64,000 bases of DNA from Stenocarpella maydis (GCA_002270565.1 NQMI01000007.1:248001-312000); one strand, 5' to 3'. Shown: positions 23,440 to 34,640, numbered from the stretch's first letter. Notes: generated by a model not told the origin, from the letters alone. Made by a program: numbers and translations.

Positions 23440-25173
23440 GAACATTGCCGCCGGGTCTAGGGTCCTGCTGATGCAACCTACTATACCACCGCCCGTCAGA
23501 ACTGCGCCCGTGGACGGCGGGGCTGGCGGTGAAGTTGTTGGTACATGGCTAGCCATGTTCTACTCTAGCAATAGCGACATGGGCTACTCAAGTACTTGGG
23601 CCTGCCAGAATTCAGTTTTGGGCCACTACAAGTCGATCCCGCAAAGTTTCGTCGTGTGCACTGCGACGTCCAGGGCCTGAGCTCGCCCCCAAGTTTTCCG
23701 GGGGTCCTCGAGCCTTGCCTAAACTCCCCTGCCTAAAATAGTTCTACGGCGGTGCATGGAACCGGCGAAAGCAGTCACGTCCCGGGTCGGCGTTCACGCA
23801 CCCAGTAGGGTAAATACAAGAAATTAAGCATGCGACACATCCAGTTCCCTTATACCTTTGCATACAAACAATCAAATAAAGTTAGATTACTGGCTTGATG
23901 ATTACCGGTGTTATTCTATTCGGGTTGTGATTGGCAACCTGAGTCGTGCCCTGAAAGTGTCTAAAACAGACATGCCCTGCACGCACGTCCTTGAGAGTGT
24001 CTTTGAATACTAATTTCGATGACCGCGTTACACTCGAGGTGCGAATATGCCGAAATGCACTGATGGAGTATATGCGAGTCGAAACAAAGTGACTGGATGA
24101 TGGCGAATTCACACATTTAGAATCAGTGTCCGGCTGTCCAGTCACTTGATCAGACTTTACACCAAGCTGGAGACCCGGCTGACAAGCACAGATCTGCGCG
24201 AATACCTAGCCCCATGAGTCTCAAGTACGATTCTCTCGGATTTGTTCAGTTGTAAAACCTAAGACGTCTTCAGCTCTGTACTAAGGGATCTATAGGATGG
24301 TATAAGAATTACAGTGGCACTATCCTTTACCTTAACGTTCGATTTGATTCATTTAGTCGTACCGAGATGTGTTGGATATAGGCATATTTTGGAGGTGATC
24401 TACATCTACTACAACTTAATGCAAAGGGCTCTCCTATTGATCGAGTTCGATACGATACGGCCCAGTCGGCTGGCCATAGATCTGGCACTTAAAATGCCAC
24501 ACCTCCCCATCTCGAACTTTTGGCAGGAGAGAGTGTATCTTAATAATTATCGTGCACCCGAAGGGTTGATGAGCGGTTGGTAGTGAGCACGAGTTCAAGG
24601 TGGAATTTGGTTCGAGTTTTAGCCCTACCTCAGCATACTTGAGAATATTAAGAGACATCATGCCAGCTACCATATAGGGCCTGTTTCTCTTGTGCTTTGT
24701 AGCAAAGACAGGTCTCTGTATATCAGAAATACCAGGTGAAACTACCCAGTCAGATGATAGATTAAAGGAGTCAGGGTTAAATATTACGTCCTTGCAATCC
24801 CTCATGCTACCAGCAAGCTGGGTCTCAAATAGTGAACCAAGTGCTGGCCAAAGTGCAGCCTTTTGCCCCCATGAACCAGCCCGGACATATGTCATGTCTA
24901 CTGCTTCACCTGACTACACTTAAATAAATTCATCTCAGAGTTTCGGAGGCGGACGGCGATGGGATGGAAATTAGAGAAGTAGACGTGAAAACAGCGAGCT
25001 CTATCAATCAGACATGCTGGTCCTTGAAAGGCTGGGAAGCAGCTAGAAGATGCGTAAATTGATATACTGTGCTGACCCTGTCCCCCCACACGTTATAAGG
25101 TTATGCAAAGAACTATATAAAAGCTCAACTGTCTCGCACCAGACCGACCCGATAAGTCCCCCATGATGTCTCC
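23440..25173. other. Intergenic; weak minus-strand frame at 24434–24895
   Basis: A 153-codon minus-strand frame starting at the ATG at 24895 (MTYVRAGSWGQKAALWP…) looks protein-like in its first 95 residues, but I recognise no family and find no matching splice context. Nothing else is supported. Confidence 0.3.
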
Positions 25174-25760
25174 CTAAGACGCGACCTTCTCAGGAAGGAG
25201 AGGCGCATTCACGACGACGGTAGACTTACGGAGCCTGTCGATTTTCTGTAGTTCAAGTTTTGATAAAGGTGCTCTGACGGAGGTTTTTGCGACACGCGCA
25301 TTTTTTTCCTTTCGCGCAGCCTTGACATTCTCGTGGACCTTCACCCGCAGTCGCGCCGTGGTGCCGAATCCTTCTTCCTGGAGCTTGTCCAATGGCTGAG
25401 GGGTATGTTCCGATTCGAGGCATTTGATCTTGCCGTAACCACCACCGGTTAGCAACATCAATAGCCCTGTCGAAGTTAGTCGCTGCGGATAAGTGCTATG
25501 ATGCCCTGCAAGCCTCTCACGGCTCGTGGACTTTCCAGCAGATCGAATCGATTTCTGAACTTACTATCATTGATAACATTTTGTATAAATGTTTCAGAGA
25601 TTCGAGTGCATATGAACTGTTTATCCCGGAGGTATGGCGTGCCGGCTTGCCTTAGGCCCAAGGGGTCTTTAGGGTTTTCCGCCATGAAGATACCACCACC
25701 GAAGGCGTTCCCCTCAAACCACCAACCTGACTCCCCTAGTTCTTTGGGGGGCTGGCTCAT
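25174..25760 (-). pseudogene. Putative small gene broken by a frameshift
   Basis: A minus-strand frame from ATG 25760 (MSQPPKELGESGWWFEGN…) runs 94 codons to a TAA at about 25476. A second frame, offset by one base, begins around the same point (LTSTGLLMLLTGGGYGK) and continues to 25174 with a basic, coding-like sequence. The two parts lack a convincing donor and acceptor between them, so a one-base deletion is the simplest reading. No family is recognised. It could also be two unrelated frames. Confidence 0.35.
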
Positions 25761-26193
25761 AGCGTCAAATAATATTTAATTAATAAATAAAGTTAATGAA
25801 ATATTTGATATAATATTTAAATAGCATGAAACAAATATCTTGTGGGTAGACCTTGCGTGATTTCGCACCGGTTGGTTCGGGCGCAGCACTGCCAACCAAC
25901 CGATCGACCTCAGCGGCCCCACTTTTCCTCCGCACAGCTCTTGTTCACCACTTTCTTCCATCACTGCAGAACCACGTCAACACCGTGACGCCTTCGACAT
26001 CTCCATTCTGCTCTCAGTTTACTCACACCATCTACTTTGCAAAGTCGGTCTCGAAACAACACCATGGTCAAGCAGATGCCACTGAGGTGGGAACCTCGGC
26101 ATCGCTCCGAAGCCCCCTCCAGAGTTCATACACAAAAGCCGGGTAGATCAAGTCCTCGACGATGCCCACCAAAGAGCACTCGACTGTGCGGTA

Positions 26194-27275
26194 ATGAGCA
26201 TTATCTCCACACCAATTGCGGAAGAGACCTTTGCCCAGATCATGGACGGGCTCCCTCTGAGAAGCGTAGCCTTGGGGACTCAGAACCATCGGGTTATATG
26301 GGGAGACCCGATCGACAATCATCCTGAAATGTGCCCTGGGGCACTTGAGAAGGCCAGAGAGTTCCGAAAGAGGCTTTATACGAGGGGCCTGGAGGTTACA
26401 TCAGCCGTAAGTAATGAAGGATTAACAATCAAAAATACTACAGACACAACTAACGGCTGACTAGGTTCTAGGCCATCCAGCGGTATCAAAATACCCCTGT
26501 CGGCTCTAAAGCCTCCAAGATGCCTTTCTTGGAGTTAGCTGCGGTGACTATACATAACATCGCCGTAGAGCTCTTCAAACTAGCCAACGGGGGTTTTCAT
26601 AAGGACATCACATGGCCTAGCGACGAAGCCTATCGAGAGCAGAATTGGTCGAGATGGCCAACGCCTTTCTGCCTGTTTCACTATTCAAAACCAGAGCAGT
26701 ACCCTGATGTAATTGCTGACTTGGCGGGTTACTGGGCTGAAGACCGAATCTTTGGTGGAGTCGTGCTTTTTGGTCGAGGTACCAACGATACCGGCGTATG
26801 TTCCACTTCCAACCCCGCCACCCTCGTCTCAAGCAGAATGGGATTAAATTACGACACATATGAACGATCATCCAGTCGAGAACTGATTTGCTCACATGGT
26901 GTTGTTTTCCAGTCTACTTACGACGGCATATGGTTCCATTCTCACCGCGACGATGTTACGAAGCGGATATATGCGCTTACAGAGGAGCAGACAGCGAACC
27001 TGCTGCAGTTCCTTGAGAAGGGACAGACTGATGGCTCCGTGTGCCCATTGCCAATCCTGGGAGACATCACGAACCGGCGGCGGGTGGATGAGGAGGTTGC
27101 CATCCCGGAGTTCAACGTGTACCGGGACCGGTGGGAACGAACAGTTGACTACCGAAACTGGCAGGACTATCGTTACCAGCAGCACCATTGCAGAAACGCC
27201 ATAGACTGGCCGGAGATCCTGGACTATCAGGAGAAGCTCAGGCGAGAATTTGATAGTCGACCGGACAGGAACTAA
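26194..27275 (+). CDS. Conserved fungal protein of unknown function, two exons
   Basis: The model is join(26194..26406, 26472..27275), 338 residues. The 65-base intron (GTAAGT…CTGACTAGGTTCTAG) is phase 0. The C-terminal half has landmarks of a family common in plant-associated Sordariomycetes: AVELFKLANGG, DVIADLAGYWAEDRIFGGVV, GIWFHSHRDDVTKRIYALTEEQ, CPLPILGD, and EFNVYRDRWER. The family's function is unknown. There is no signal peptide or membrane helix. Upstream codons stay open in the same frame to about 26083 (…EFIHKSRVDQVLDDAHQRAL), and a well-placed ATG at 26063 after AACACC lies in another frame. The real start may therefore be further upstream, with a missed intron or a frameshift. 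Confidence 0.75.
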
Positions 27276-27846
27276 GACTTCCGGTCTGTGAAATTCCAAG
27301 ATGAGATTTAAGGTGTTACAAGTATATCAGTGCCCATATTCTATGCCCGGGTAACCTTTGCGCCGCAACTCAACGCACATCATCTTTCATATCTGGCCCT
27401 TGACCACCGTCAGTTTGTCCATCAGCTTCATGAAATCGTTCTCATCCGAGTATTTCCCCCCATCGTTCGCTTTTCTCATAATGCCCCCCCCCCCCAGTAT
27501 CGGTCAGCTTGGCCAGCTTGTATCTCTTGACGAGTAAGGTCCTGACCAGGATGAGATTTCGCCAACCTATCTGAGGCATCACCTTCTCCAGGAGCAGGGT
27601 CCAAAACGATGGAGAGAGTCCTCATGTTGACAGGGCGCTCTGCCTCGCACAGGAAGTCTCGCGGCGTGATGCTGCCGTCCATCCGAGCCATGGATCTGTG
27701 CTGCCTTGACGATCTGCCCGACCACTCAAGGTCATCTCTCATAAGCAAATCGGACTTGATGCCAGTAGGGAGAAAATAGAAGAGCTTTCACATGACATAA
27801 CATAAAGCACCAACGAGTCGGACACCCTACATAAACGAGTTGGACA
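27276..27846. other. Intergenic flank of hAT element 2; 12-C run
   Basis: A homopolymer of 12 C lies at 27484–27495. Minus-strand frames on either side (27748–27496 and about 27480–27395, ending LMDKLTVVKGQI) would join only across this run, hinting at a broken gene or a base-count error. No family is recognised. Confidence 0.3.
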
Positions 27847-27960
27847 TAGGCCCAGGAATTACCCGCGGGTGGGTAATTTCCAAATGGGTACCCGAGGACC
27901 CGTGGGTAATTGCAGGGATAAAATTACCCATGGGTCCTTGGCGGGTACCCACGGGTTTTA
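27847..27960. repeat. Left TIR and subterminal GGGTACCC palindromes of hAT element 2
   Basis: TAGGCCCAGGAATTACCC starts at 27847. It is followed by GCGGGT, ATGGGTACCC, ACCCGTGGGTAA, ACCCATGGGT and GCGGGTACCCACGGGT units. This is the same architecture as the right end of element 1, inverted. Confidence 0.75.
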
Positions 27961-28141
27961 ATTTCATTAATGTAAAATCTTCGATTGCTCTGTTAAGCTT
28001 CTGTCCTGTATATCTGATTAGGACGCAGATTAGGACGGAATGATGTAGAATCTTTTCCTAGACACTATCCTTATCTTTACTATCTGGTTACTGTGCAGGC
28101 AGTTTCTTTCCGCCCTTTAAAGGCACCTGATAACTATCCAT

Positions 28142-28681
28142 CTATCTGGTTGACCGGATAATATGATAACCCTGCATAATCTTACAGACTGCATCAGCAA
28201 GCTTAAAATCCTTTTGTATAATAGTAATGCGCTTTCCGTAGATAGCATATAGATTGGCAGCTATTAAATATTAGCTATTGATTAGGATATGGATTAGGAT
28301 AGACTTACCCTCCATGCGTGTAGTAATGTATTCCTCAGCAGCCTCCTGTAGGGCAGCTAAGGCAGAGGATTGAATCCGTTTGGGTTTATAGCTTATATCC
28401 CCTATAATCTCCCGGATGAGATGCTGAAAAGGAAGCTTTGGGATCAACAAACATATTGACTGCTGAAAAGATCGGATCTGCCTTAGAGTAATAGCTAGAA
28501 ATAATGTTAGAATAATTATAAAAAATAATAATAATAATAATAATAACTTACTATTAGACTTGAATCTTCTGCGACGCTTAGCTACCTTGCTGCTATTGGC
28601 TGTGGTAGGGGGTGGAAGATATCTGCTGCCGACCTTTTTGCCCTTTCCACCAGTAGCTCGGGTATTTTTGGTTTGGGCCAT
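28142..28681 (-). CDS. Histone H3-like protein encoded within a hAT-type element
   Basis: The minus-strand model has exons 28681..28552, 28494..28309 and 28260..28142; all phases agree, giving 144 residues (canonical H3 is about 136). The introns are 57 bases (GTAAGT…TTCTAG, with a TTA microsatellite) and 48 bases (GTAAGT…AATAG, with two TATCCTAATC copies). The tail starts MAQTKNTRATGGKGKK, an edited form of the H3 tail. The histone fold is unmistakable: TLRQIRSFQQS (αN), LLIPKLPFQHLIREI (α1), QSSALAALQEAAEEYI (α2), NLYAIYGKRITIIQKDF then KLA (α3). Differences from canonical H3: R2 is Q; the tail is two residues shorter around K9–S10; loop 1 has one extra residue (GDISYKPKRIQSS); and a GYHIIRSTR extension replaces the usual end. 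There are no stops or frameshifts, unlike its neighbours. An open upstream segment at about 28750–28830 (TGRPLQAAAKAASL) might be an extra 5' exon. The role is unknown; nucleosome incorporation is inference. Confidence 0.88.
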
Positions 28682-29192
28682 CTTGATTATAGCTTGGAAA
28701 TTGTTAGTAGAAAGATTAGGATAAAGATTAGGATAAATGAAACTTACTTGCGGGCTTAGCAGTAGGAAAAAGTAGTGCAGTTAAGGATGCAGCCTTAGCT
28801 GCAGCTTGCAGAGGTCGGCCAGTAACTGAAAAACCTATTTTAAAATAAATATTAATTAAAAAGAACATTATTAAATAAAATATTATATATATACCAGTAG
28901 GTTTATTTTTTATATGGTTGTTGGTAGGTGGTTGTTTAGGTTAGAAGTTATTACTATTTTGGTTGTTAGGGACCCACTGCAGCAGCAGCTTAGTGCAGCG
29001 CTAGGTGGCCCGTGTATAGCTGCACCCCACCATAAAAACGCGCGTTAGAAGCAGCAGCCAACTTACCTTCTACCAACTCAACATCACCTAAGAAAAATCC
29101 CCTAAATTTTTATAGATGCTATATGCAACTAGTAAGTATTATTTAATGCTATAAACGTCCTAATTATTATCCTAATTAATTTTTCTTAGCCC
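28682..29192. promoter_or_regulatory. Shared upstream region between H3-like gene and gene B
   Basis: Divergent genes imply a common promoter here. The region holds a CAG-rich patch at 28976–28996 and a GC-richer segment to about 29060, within otherwise AT-rich DNA. Intron-like stretches with paired TCCTAAT motifs occur on the minus side (28710–28740) and the plus side (29150–29175), so both transcripts may have extra 5' exons. Confidence 0.4.
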
Positions 29193-31050
29193 AATATGCT
29201 GAAATGCAAACGTGATGAGGAGTACTCACAAAACCCTCATACAGTCAAAGCCAATAAGTGAGTCCAGGCAATGACTGAACAGGAAAAAGAAGTCTACAAG
29301 GCAAAAGACAAGGTTACCAAGGCAGTTAACCAAGCCCTCAAAGATCTGCAGAACAATAAAGAATGGAAAGCTGCATCTCAACCTGCGCGCGAGCTACTTA
29401 AAAAGTACTACTGAGAAAGGGTGAACGCCAAGTAGTAAGTTTATTACACTAAACTTATCCTAATCAGTATCCTAATCCTTAAAGCTATAATAACGGCTCC
29501 CACCCGAACCAAATTACCCAAAATCACGGAATCCTCACCACCAATAAGGATGCAGATTGGGTAATTAAAGCTAAGATAGAAGAGGAGGTCCAGCAGATTA
29601 AGCAACACGATATTACTCAATACAGCACAAAGGAAAACGCCCGCTCCTATGATCTCATCAGGGGTACATTAGATCTCTACCAGGAAAATGCTCCTAATTC
29701 TGCTTGGGAGTCTGCAGTTATTCAAATAATAGCCAGCTATTACCCTCTTGCTCAAAACAAAAGGAGTTTCTCTACTACCATCAAGGATATCATATAAGTA
29801 TTACAGCAAATTCATACCAACAAGAGATACCCGGATGAGTTAGTCTACCTAAAGCCTAATGGGGACTTAAAAAAGCAAGTCCAAGAGACTAGAGTAAATT
29901 TATCCTAATCTCTATCCTAATCACAACCAGCTAATATATATTTAGGGGCAAGCTTTTACAAATACAACCAGAAAAGCTTTACTTCATTCATTCCAGAGCT
30001 ACTAGGAGATAGCTCTACAAGGGCTATACATAAAGCTCTGGGCTATTCAACACCAGCCTAGCCGAGCTTTCAATTTCCTCAGAGCTTATCAGGTCTACCT
30101 AGAATGCTTTCCTGATAGTCCTCTATAGTTTAAGGAGGACCTCCGCTTCAACAAATCAGCCAAGAAGCAAGAGCAGCAATTCCATAATATCTTTCAGAAT
30201 CTCTTAAACAAACAAAGATCTAAAGATTACCTTAAATCTAATTGGGAAGATTTACCTAAGAATAACCACATCTACATTAGCGCTAATCCCCAGCCTTACA
30301 TTCTTCCCTTCCCAAATATCTAGGAGATACTTACTCTCCCAGAGGCAGTAATCTAGCGTAAGATTATTCAAACCAAGAAATAGCTGCCAAAGAAGCCCCA
30401 GATAATACAGAACGGAATAAAGAAGGCAGCAGCTAAAAAACCAAAGTATATTCATAAGCAGGATACTCAGCAGTAAGTATAATTTATCCTAACTCATATC
30501 CTAATCTAACAAATTATAGGCGCAGCTACTTCTACACCCGGACAATTTATATAGGTGGAGGTAAAATAATTAAGGATAGGTAAGATTATAATTATATTTA
30601 TTTTATAAAATATTCACTAACAATAACGAGATCATCTCCATTCTTCAGTCGCTACCTCAGCCTTAGAGGCCGTCGTAAAAGAGTTAGCCCACCTACCCAC
30701 CATACAAATCTCTCTTCCCAATTCCATATCAATTCTATCCGGAATTTCAGTTGGAATATTAATTAGGGAATATATGCAGCCTTCATAAGCAGGAAGCCCA
30801 CCATCCTTACCCCCGGAACTCTCCCAAGCATTCGCAATTCTAAGCATAGCCTTACTATTGCATTGGTTAAGGGCCGGAAGATCCAGAACACACATCAGGT
30901 GGTATTCTATAAGGGAGAAAATATAACCTTAAATGGGGACTGCCTTGCCTTACAGAGCAACAATAGCATACCAGACCCCCGGCTAGACTACCAGATAGCA
31001 TTAGAGCGATTAGACAAAATAGCAGAGTAGATCAGCAGCCGGATTAAATT
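29193..31050 (+). pseudogene. Gene B of hAT element 2: unknown multi-exon protein, RIP-damaged
   Basis: From ATG 29193 (MLKCKRDEEYSQNPHTVKAN) the frame follows at least four exons. Junctions are near 29434 and 29480 (GTAAGT…TTAAAG), 29894 and 29947 (GTAAAT…TTTAG), and 30475 and 30520 (GTAAGT…TATAG). The frame is preserved across the splices. Readable parts include MTEQEKEVYKAKDKVTKAVN, SAWESAVIQIIASYYPLAQ, ALQGLYIKLWAIQHQPSRAF, and a Lys-rich end KKAAAKKPKYIHKQD. Stops are almost all TAG/TGA/TAA where CAG/CGA/CAA fits, so they look like RIP damage to one gene. The part after 30600 is GC-richer and open in more than one frame, and its exon is not settled. I recognise no family. Confidence 0.55.
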
Positions 31051-31136
31051 ATAATTAGAACAGTGATTAGGATAGGCCTTTTATTGCTAGTAATGAATAA
31101 TAAATTCATTAAGTTATTATATTTCCTTTTAGCTTA

Positions 31137-31815
31137 TTACTTATAATTTTTAATAGCTGAAGGTCCTTTAGCAATATTGTTGTCCTCTTTGCATGTAATG
31201 CATACTAAAGCCCTACTAAAAAAAAGTATTAGCTTAATAATATTTTAATATTAAAAAAAAACATACCATCAAATATAATAACTAAATACTTTTCTGATGC
31301 TTCCTAAAGCCCAATAATTGCCTCCCGTTGCCATCATAGGTTAGGATGCCTTTAATTGCTAATTTCTTGAACCAATCTACTAAAACTTATAAACGGAAGA
31401 ACCAGCTCTATACTCTTTTATAGGCATTAAATCTCTTGGTAAGCAGCACCTATATATAATTTAAGTAAATATCCTAATCGTTATCCTAATCAGTTTATTA
31501 CTTACGTTCTGGCTTATTCCTCTATATACCTCCTGATTTTACTGCTATTAGCTTTCTGCAGCCATTACCTCAAACTGGGACTTTATTCACAAGACTTATA
31601 TTTCCTGCTAAAGTCCCTTTTAGTGCTTTCTATACCGTCTTATTATGCTTCCTTTACTTGGGAATCACTCATAATCTCAATAGTATTTCTAGGATCTCAC
31701 TCCCAAACCTAGGTGAGGGCATCATAGGAAGTAGGGCAAGATCATCTCAAACTCTATCAGATATATCCTCTATATCTAAGTCAGATAATGCCTCAGTATC
31801 AGATAAACAAGGCAT
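31137..31815 (-). pseudogene. Gene C of hAT element 2: unknown protein, RIP-damaged
   Basis: The minus-strand ATG at 31815 opens MPCLSDTEALSDLDIEDISD, followed by FGSEILEILLRL, LAGNISLVNKVPV and GCRKLIAVKSGG with TGA/TAG/TAA stops at former CGA/CAG/CAA codons. An intron (GTAAGT near 31510, with two CTAATC-type motifs) leads to WFKKLAIKGILTYDGNGRQ. A last exon reads VCITCKEDNNIAKGPSAIK, with a CxxC, before the stop at 31137. No family is recognised. The acidic N-terminus and CxxC tail might suit a chromatin or DNA-associated protein, but that is a guess. Confidence 0.5.
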
Positions 31816-31999
31816 AATAGTAAGGTAATTAGGTAATATAAGAGGAGGGTAGAGAAGGAAATGAAAATTAAGTTGAGAAAAATTTAATACCTAAAGCTGG
31901 GTTATTTATCCATGCAAGCAGGGTTCAAACTTTAAATCATATAATCTAAAATCTCATTCCTTTTATTATCTTTAACTCTATCCTAATCTTTTTCCTAAT

Positions 32000-34640
32000 T
32001 CTTCATCCTTCATCCCTTACATCATAATATCTGCCTCAGGCTCTATATCACCATTACCCTTAATATCAGGCTCTACTCTACTAGATTCTATATCTAAGTT
32101 CTCTAATTCTAATAGTAGTATACCTACTTACCAGCCATCCTCAAGAAATATTAGCTTCTAGTCATCAGATAAGCCCTCCTAGCGAGTTAATAGCCAAGTT
32201 AATAATATCAGCTTATAGCACTTCCCTATAATCAGCATTAACAATAATATATATCGCTTCGATACTGAATATACTAATCAGTTCATAGAGTGGTTTTATT
32301 TACAACCATATATTAATCACTAGTAGCACAGCAATAGAGATGCCAGCCAGAGGCGCGATAAGGCTCAAACCTATTTTCTTAGAGAGAATAGGAGGTCTAC
32401 TAATACATAGCCGAAGTTCTACCCAGGTGCTAGAATCACTAGTGGGACTCCAGTAGTTATCTGTAAGGCTTGCAATAAGGAGCTTTCACACCCTTTATTT
32501 ACTGGGCAGAGAACTTCTTCTATAAGGAAGCATCTTATATTAGTAAAATATTCAAACCCAGGTACCTAGAGTCAGCCATTATCTTCCTATAATATAGATA
32601 CTATAGCTATAGTGGAGCCTAACTTAAGAGAGTTTTAGAAATTAAAATATAATAACCTGGTATACTTATATAATCATTTTATCCTAATCATTGTTCTAAT
32701 CATTATCCTAATCAATATTATAGGTAGCTTTACTCCCAACTATCACATAATCTCCTTATTAATAATAAGAGCATCTTATTAAAATGCTTATTATATTAGG
32801 CAAAGGTATAAATATAAGCAAGAATCCCACATTCCTACAACTATACTCCATTAGCAACCCATTCAGTAAGAAAGGATTTAATACAAAAACCTTATATAAG
32901 GTTCTATATAATCTCGCCCAGGAGAGCATATAGTAAATACTCTCACAGAAGCATCCAAATGCTAAAGTTTCCTTAGTTATTAATAACTAGTCCTATAAAG
33001 CTCTTAAATGGTCTTTATAGGGTATAATTATTACATTTATAAATAAGAACTAGAATCTTCACTACACACTTATCAATATTAAGCAACATAACTCCTCCTC
33101 CAATAGGAATACCATATTATAGCTCACAGCTGAAATACTAAAAGCATTAAACTTAGAAGCAAAGACCTTCTATATTACTACTAATAATGTAAAGAACTTT
33201 TCTATAGCTATTATAAGATAGTTAATTAATGGGAAGTTACCTTACAACCAGTATATTCCTATTATACACCAGCTTCCTTATGCTAGCCACTCTCTACAAC
33301 TTAGCAAGGGGGCGTTTTATAGCGAGATGAATGTCCTAAGGGCTAAAACAAGGGCTAAGATCAAGCAATACAGGCTAGAGGACCTAGAAGCCTTAATTCT
33401 TCAGGTATTAGATAAGGGTAGAGAAGACTATAATTAGATATTATTTCAAGTAAGCAGTTATCCTAATCTATATCCTAATTATTTTATATACTAATAATAC
33501 TAATTAGATTCACTAGCTTGCTATTTACATTAATATTAGCACCCAACGGAGGACCCAGTTCAAGGAGTTGCAGCATAAAGCTGCTGATTATAAAGACAAC
33601 AATCAGCAACTATTACAGCTAACCCTTAATGTCCGTACAAGATAGAGCTCAACCACTAATATTACTATTCATGCAAGGAAACTAAGGCATATAATTGCTG
33701 CCTTTATTAAGGAATATCTTCAAACGGAAAAGGATAAGGGTAATTATAAGTGCCTTCAGTACTGCATATTTACACCATAAGAATGGGACCTCTTAGGCAG
33801 CCTCATTAAGTATATAGTTCCGATCTCCTTTCTTACAGCTAAGTTTAAAAGTAAGACAGAATTCCTACTTAATGCAGTATTTCCTAGCTTTAGCTTTATT
33901 CTTTCACAATTAACTAATTTCCGCTAGCTTTACTTCACTAAATTCCAGGCTGGCAATTAACAAGCTAAACAATACCTTTCTAGTATTATAACAGCATATA
34001 ATAAAGTTCAGACCTATATTCACAAGTTTATTAACTTAAAGGAGGTTTTTAGCTTTAGCATCCTTCTTTTACCACTATCTAAAGGCTTGCACAACCATTA
34101 ATAGGAAGGATTTAATTAATTTAAGATATATAGCTCACCTAAATAAATTAGGGACAGGTTGAAGACAAAGTTTAGGCTAAAATATTAAGACTACTAGCCA
34201 TACTCATCCCACAGAATAACAACATCATTAACTCTCTATTGCAGCTTTACTAAAGAAATCTCAAGCAGCCCAACCAAGCTACAAGATACCATAACGCCAT
34301 ACATATAGTTAATAGACCAGGAGCTATAGAAGTTCTTTAATACTAGTAAGCTTATTCTATTTACTATAATTTTTTAGGATTAGGACTAAAATTAAAACAG
34401 CAAAAGCACAAGGTAAAACGGTATTAGAATTTTAGTCTGCTAATAAATGAGCTTTTCCATATTTAGCAAATATAGCTACCAATATATTCAGTGCCTTTCC
34501 TTCTTTAGCTATAGTTAAGCATATATAGAGCTTTACAGATAATCTTTTTGCTAACAATTAATATAATCTTGCTATCCAGAATATTAAAGCCTCCTTAGTA
34601 TTATATATAAATAATAAGAAGGTAGAGAAGCTTCATCAGG
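32000..34640 (+). pseudogene. hAT-family transposase with BED zinc finger, RIP-decayed
   Basis: The plus-strand reading shows, in order: a Ser-rich N-terminus; a BED-type finger near 32455 (VICKACNKELSHPLFTGQ, then SSIRKHL); and a central region with intron-like breaks containing TCCTAAT (about 32690 and 33460). Further on come NVRTR*SST near 33630, matching the hAT RTRWNST motif with Trp changed to a stop, and KYIVPISFLTAKFKSKTEF. The end carries the hAT dimerisation motif, FPYLANIATNIFSAFPSLA near 34455, then FTDNLFANN. Many stops make it inactive. hAT transposases cut and paste DNA between TIRs with 8-base duplications. Position and orientation fit the TIR at 27847. Confidence 0.8.

Noticed and set aside
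27395..27748. Minus-strand gene joined across the 12-C run
   Set aside because: It needs a frame change within a homopolymer and neither half is recognisable, so it is noted only as possible.
28142..28681. H3-like gene as the host's canonical or centromeric H3
   Set aside because: The tail and loop differ too much from canonical H3, which is near-invariant. It lacks a clear long centromeric-type N-terminus or loop signature, and its position and introns tie it to the transposon. A centromeric variant is not fully excluded.
29193..29420. HMG-box domain in gene B
   Set aside because: A short MTEQEKEVYKAK stretch is reminiscent of the end of an HMG box, but the aromatic and Pro positions of the first helix are missing.
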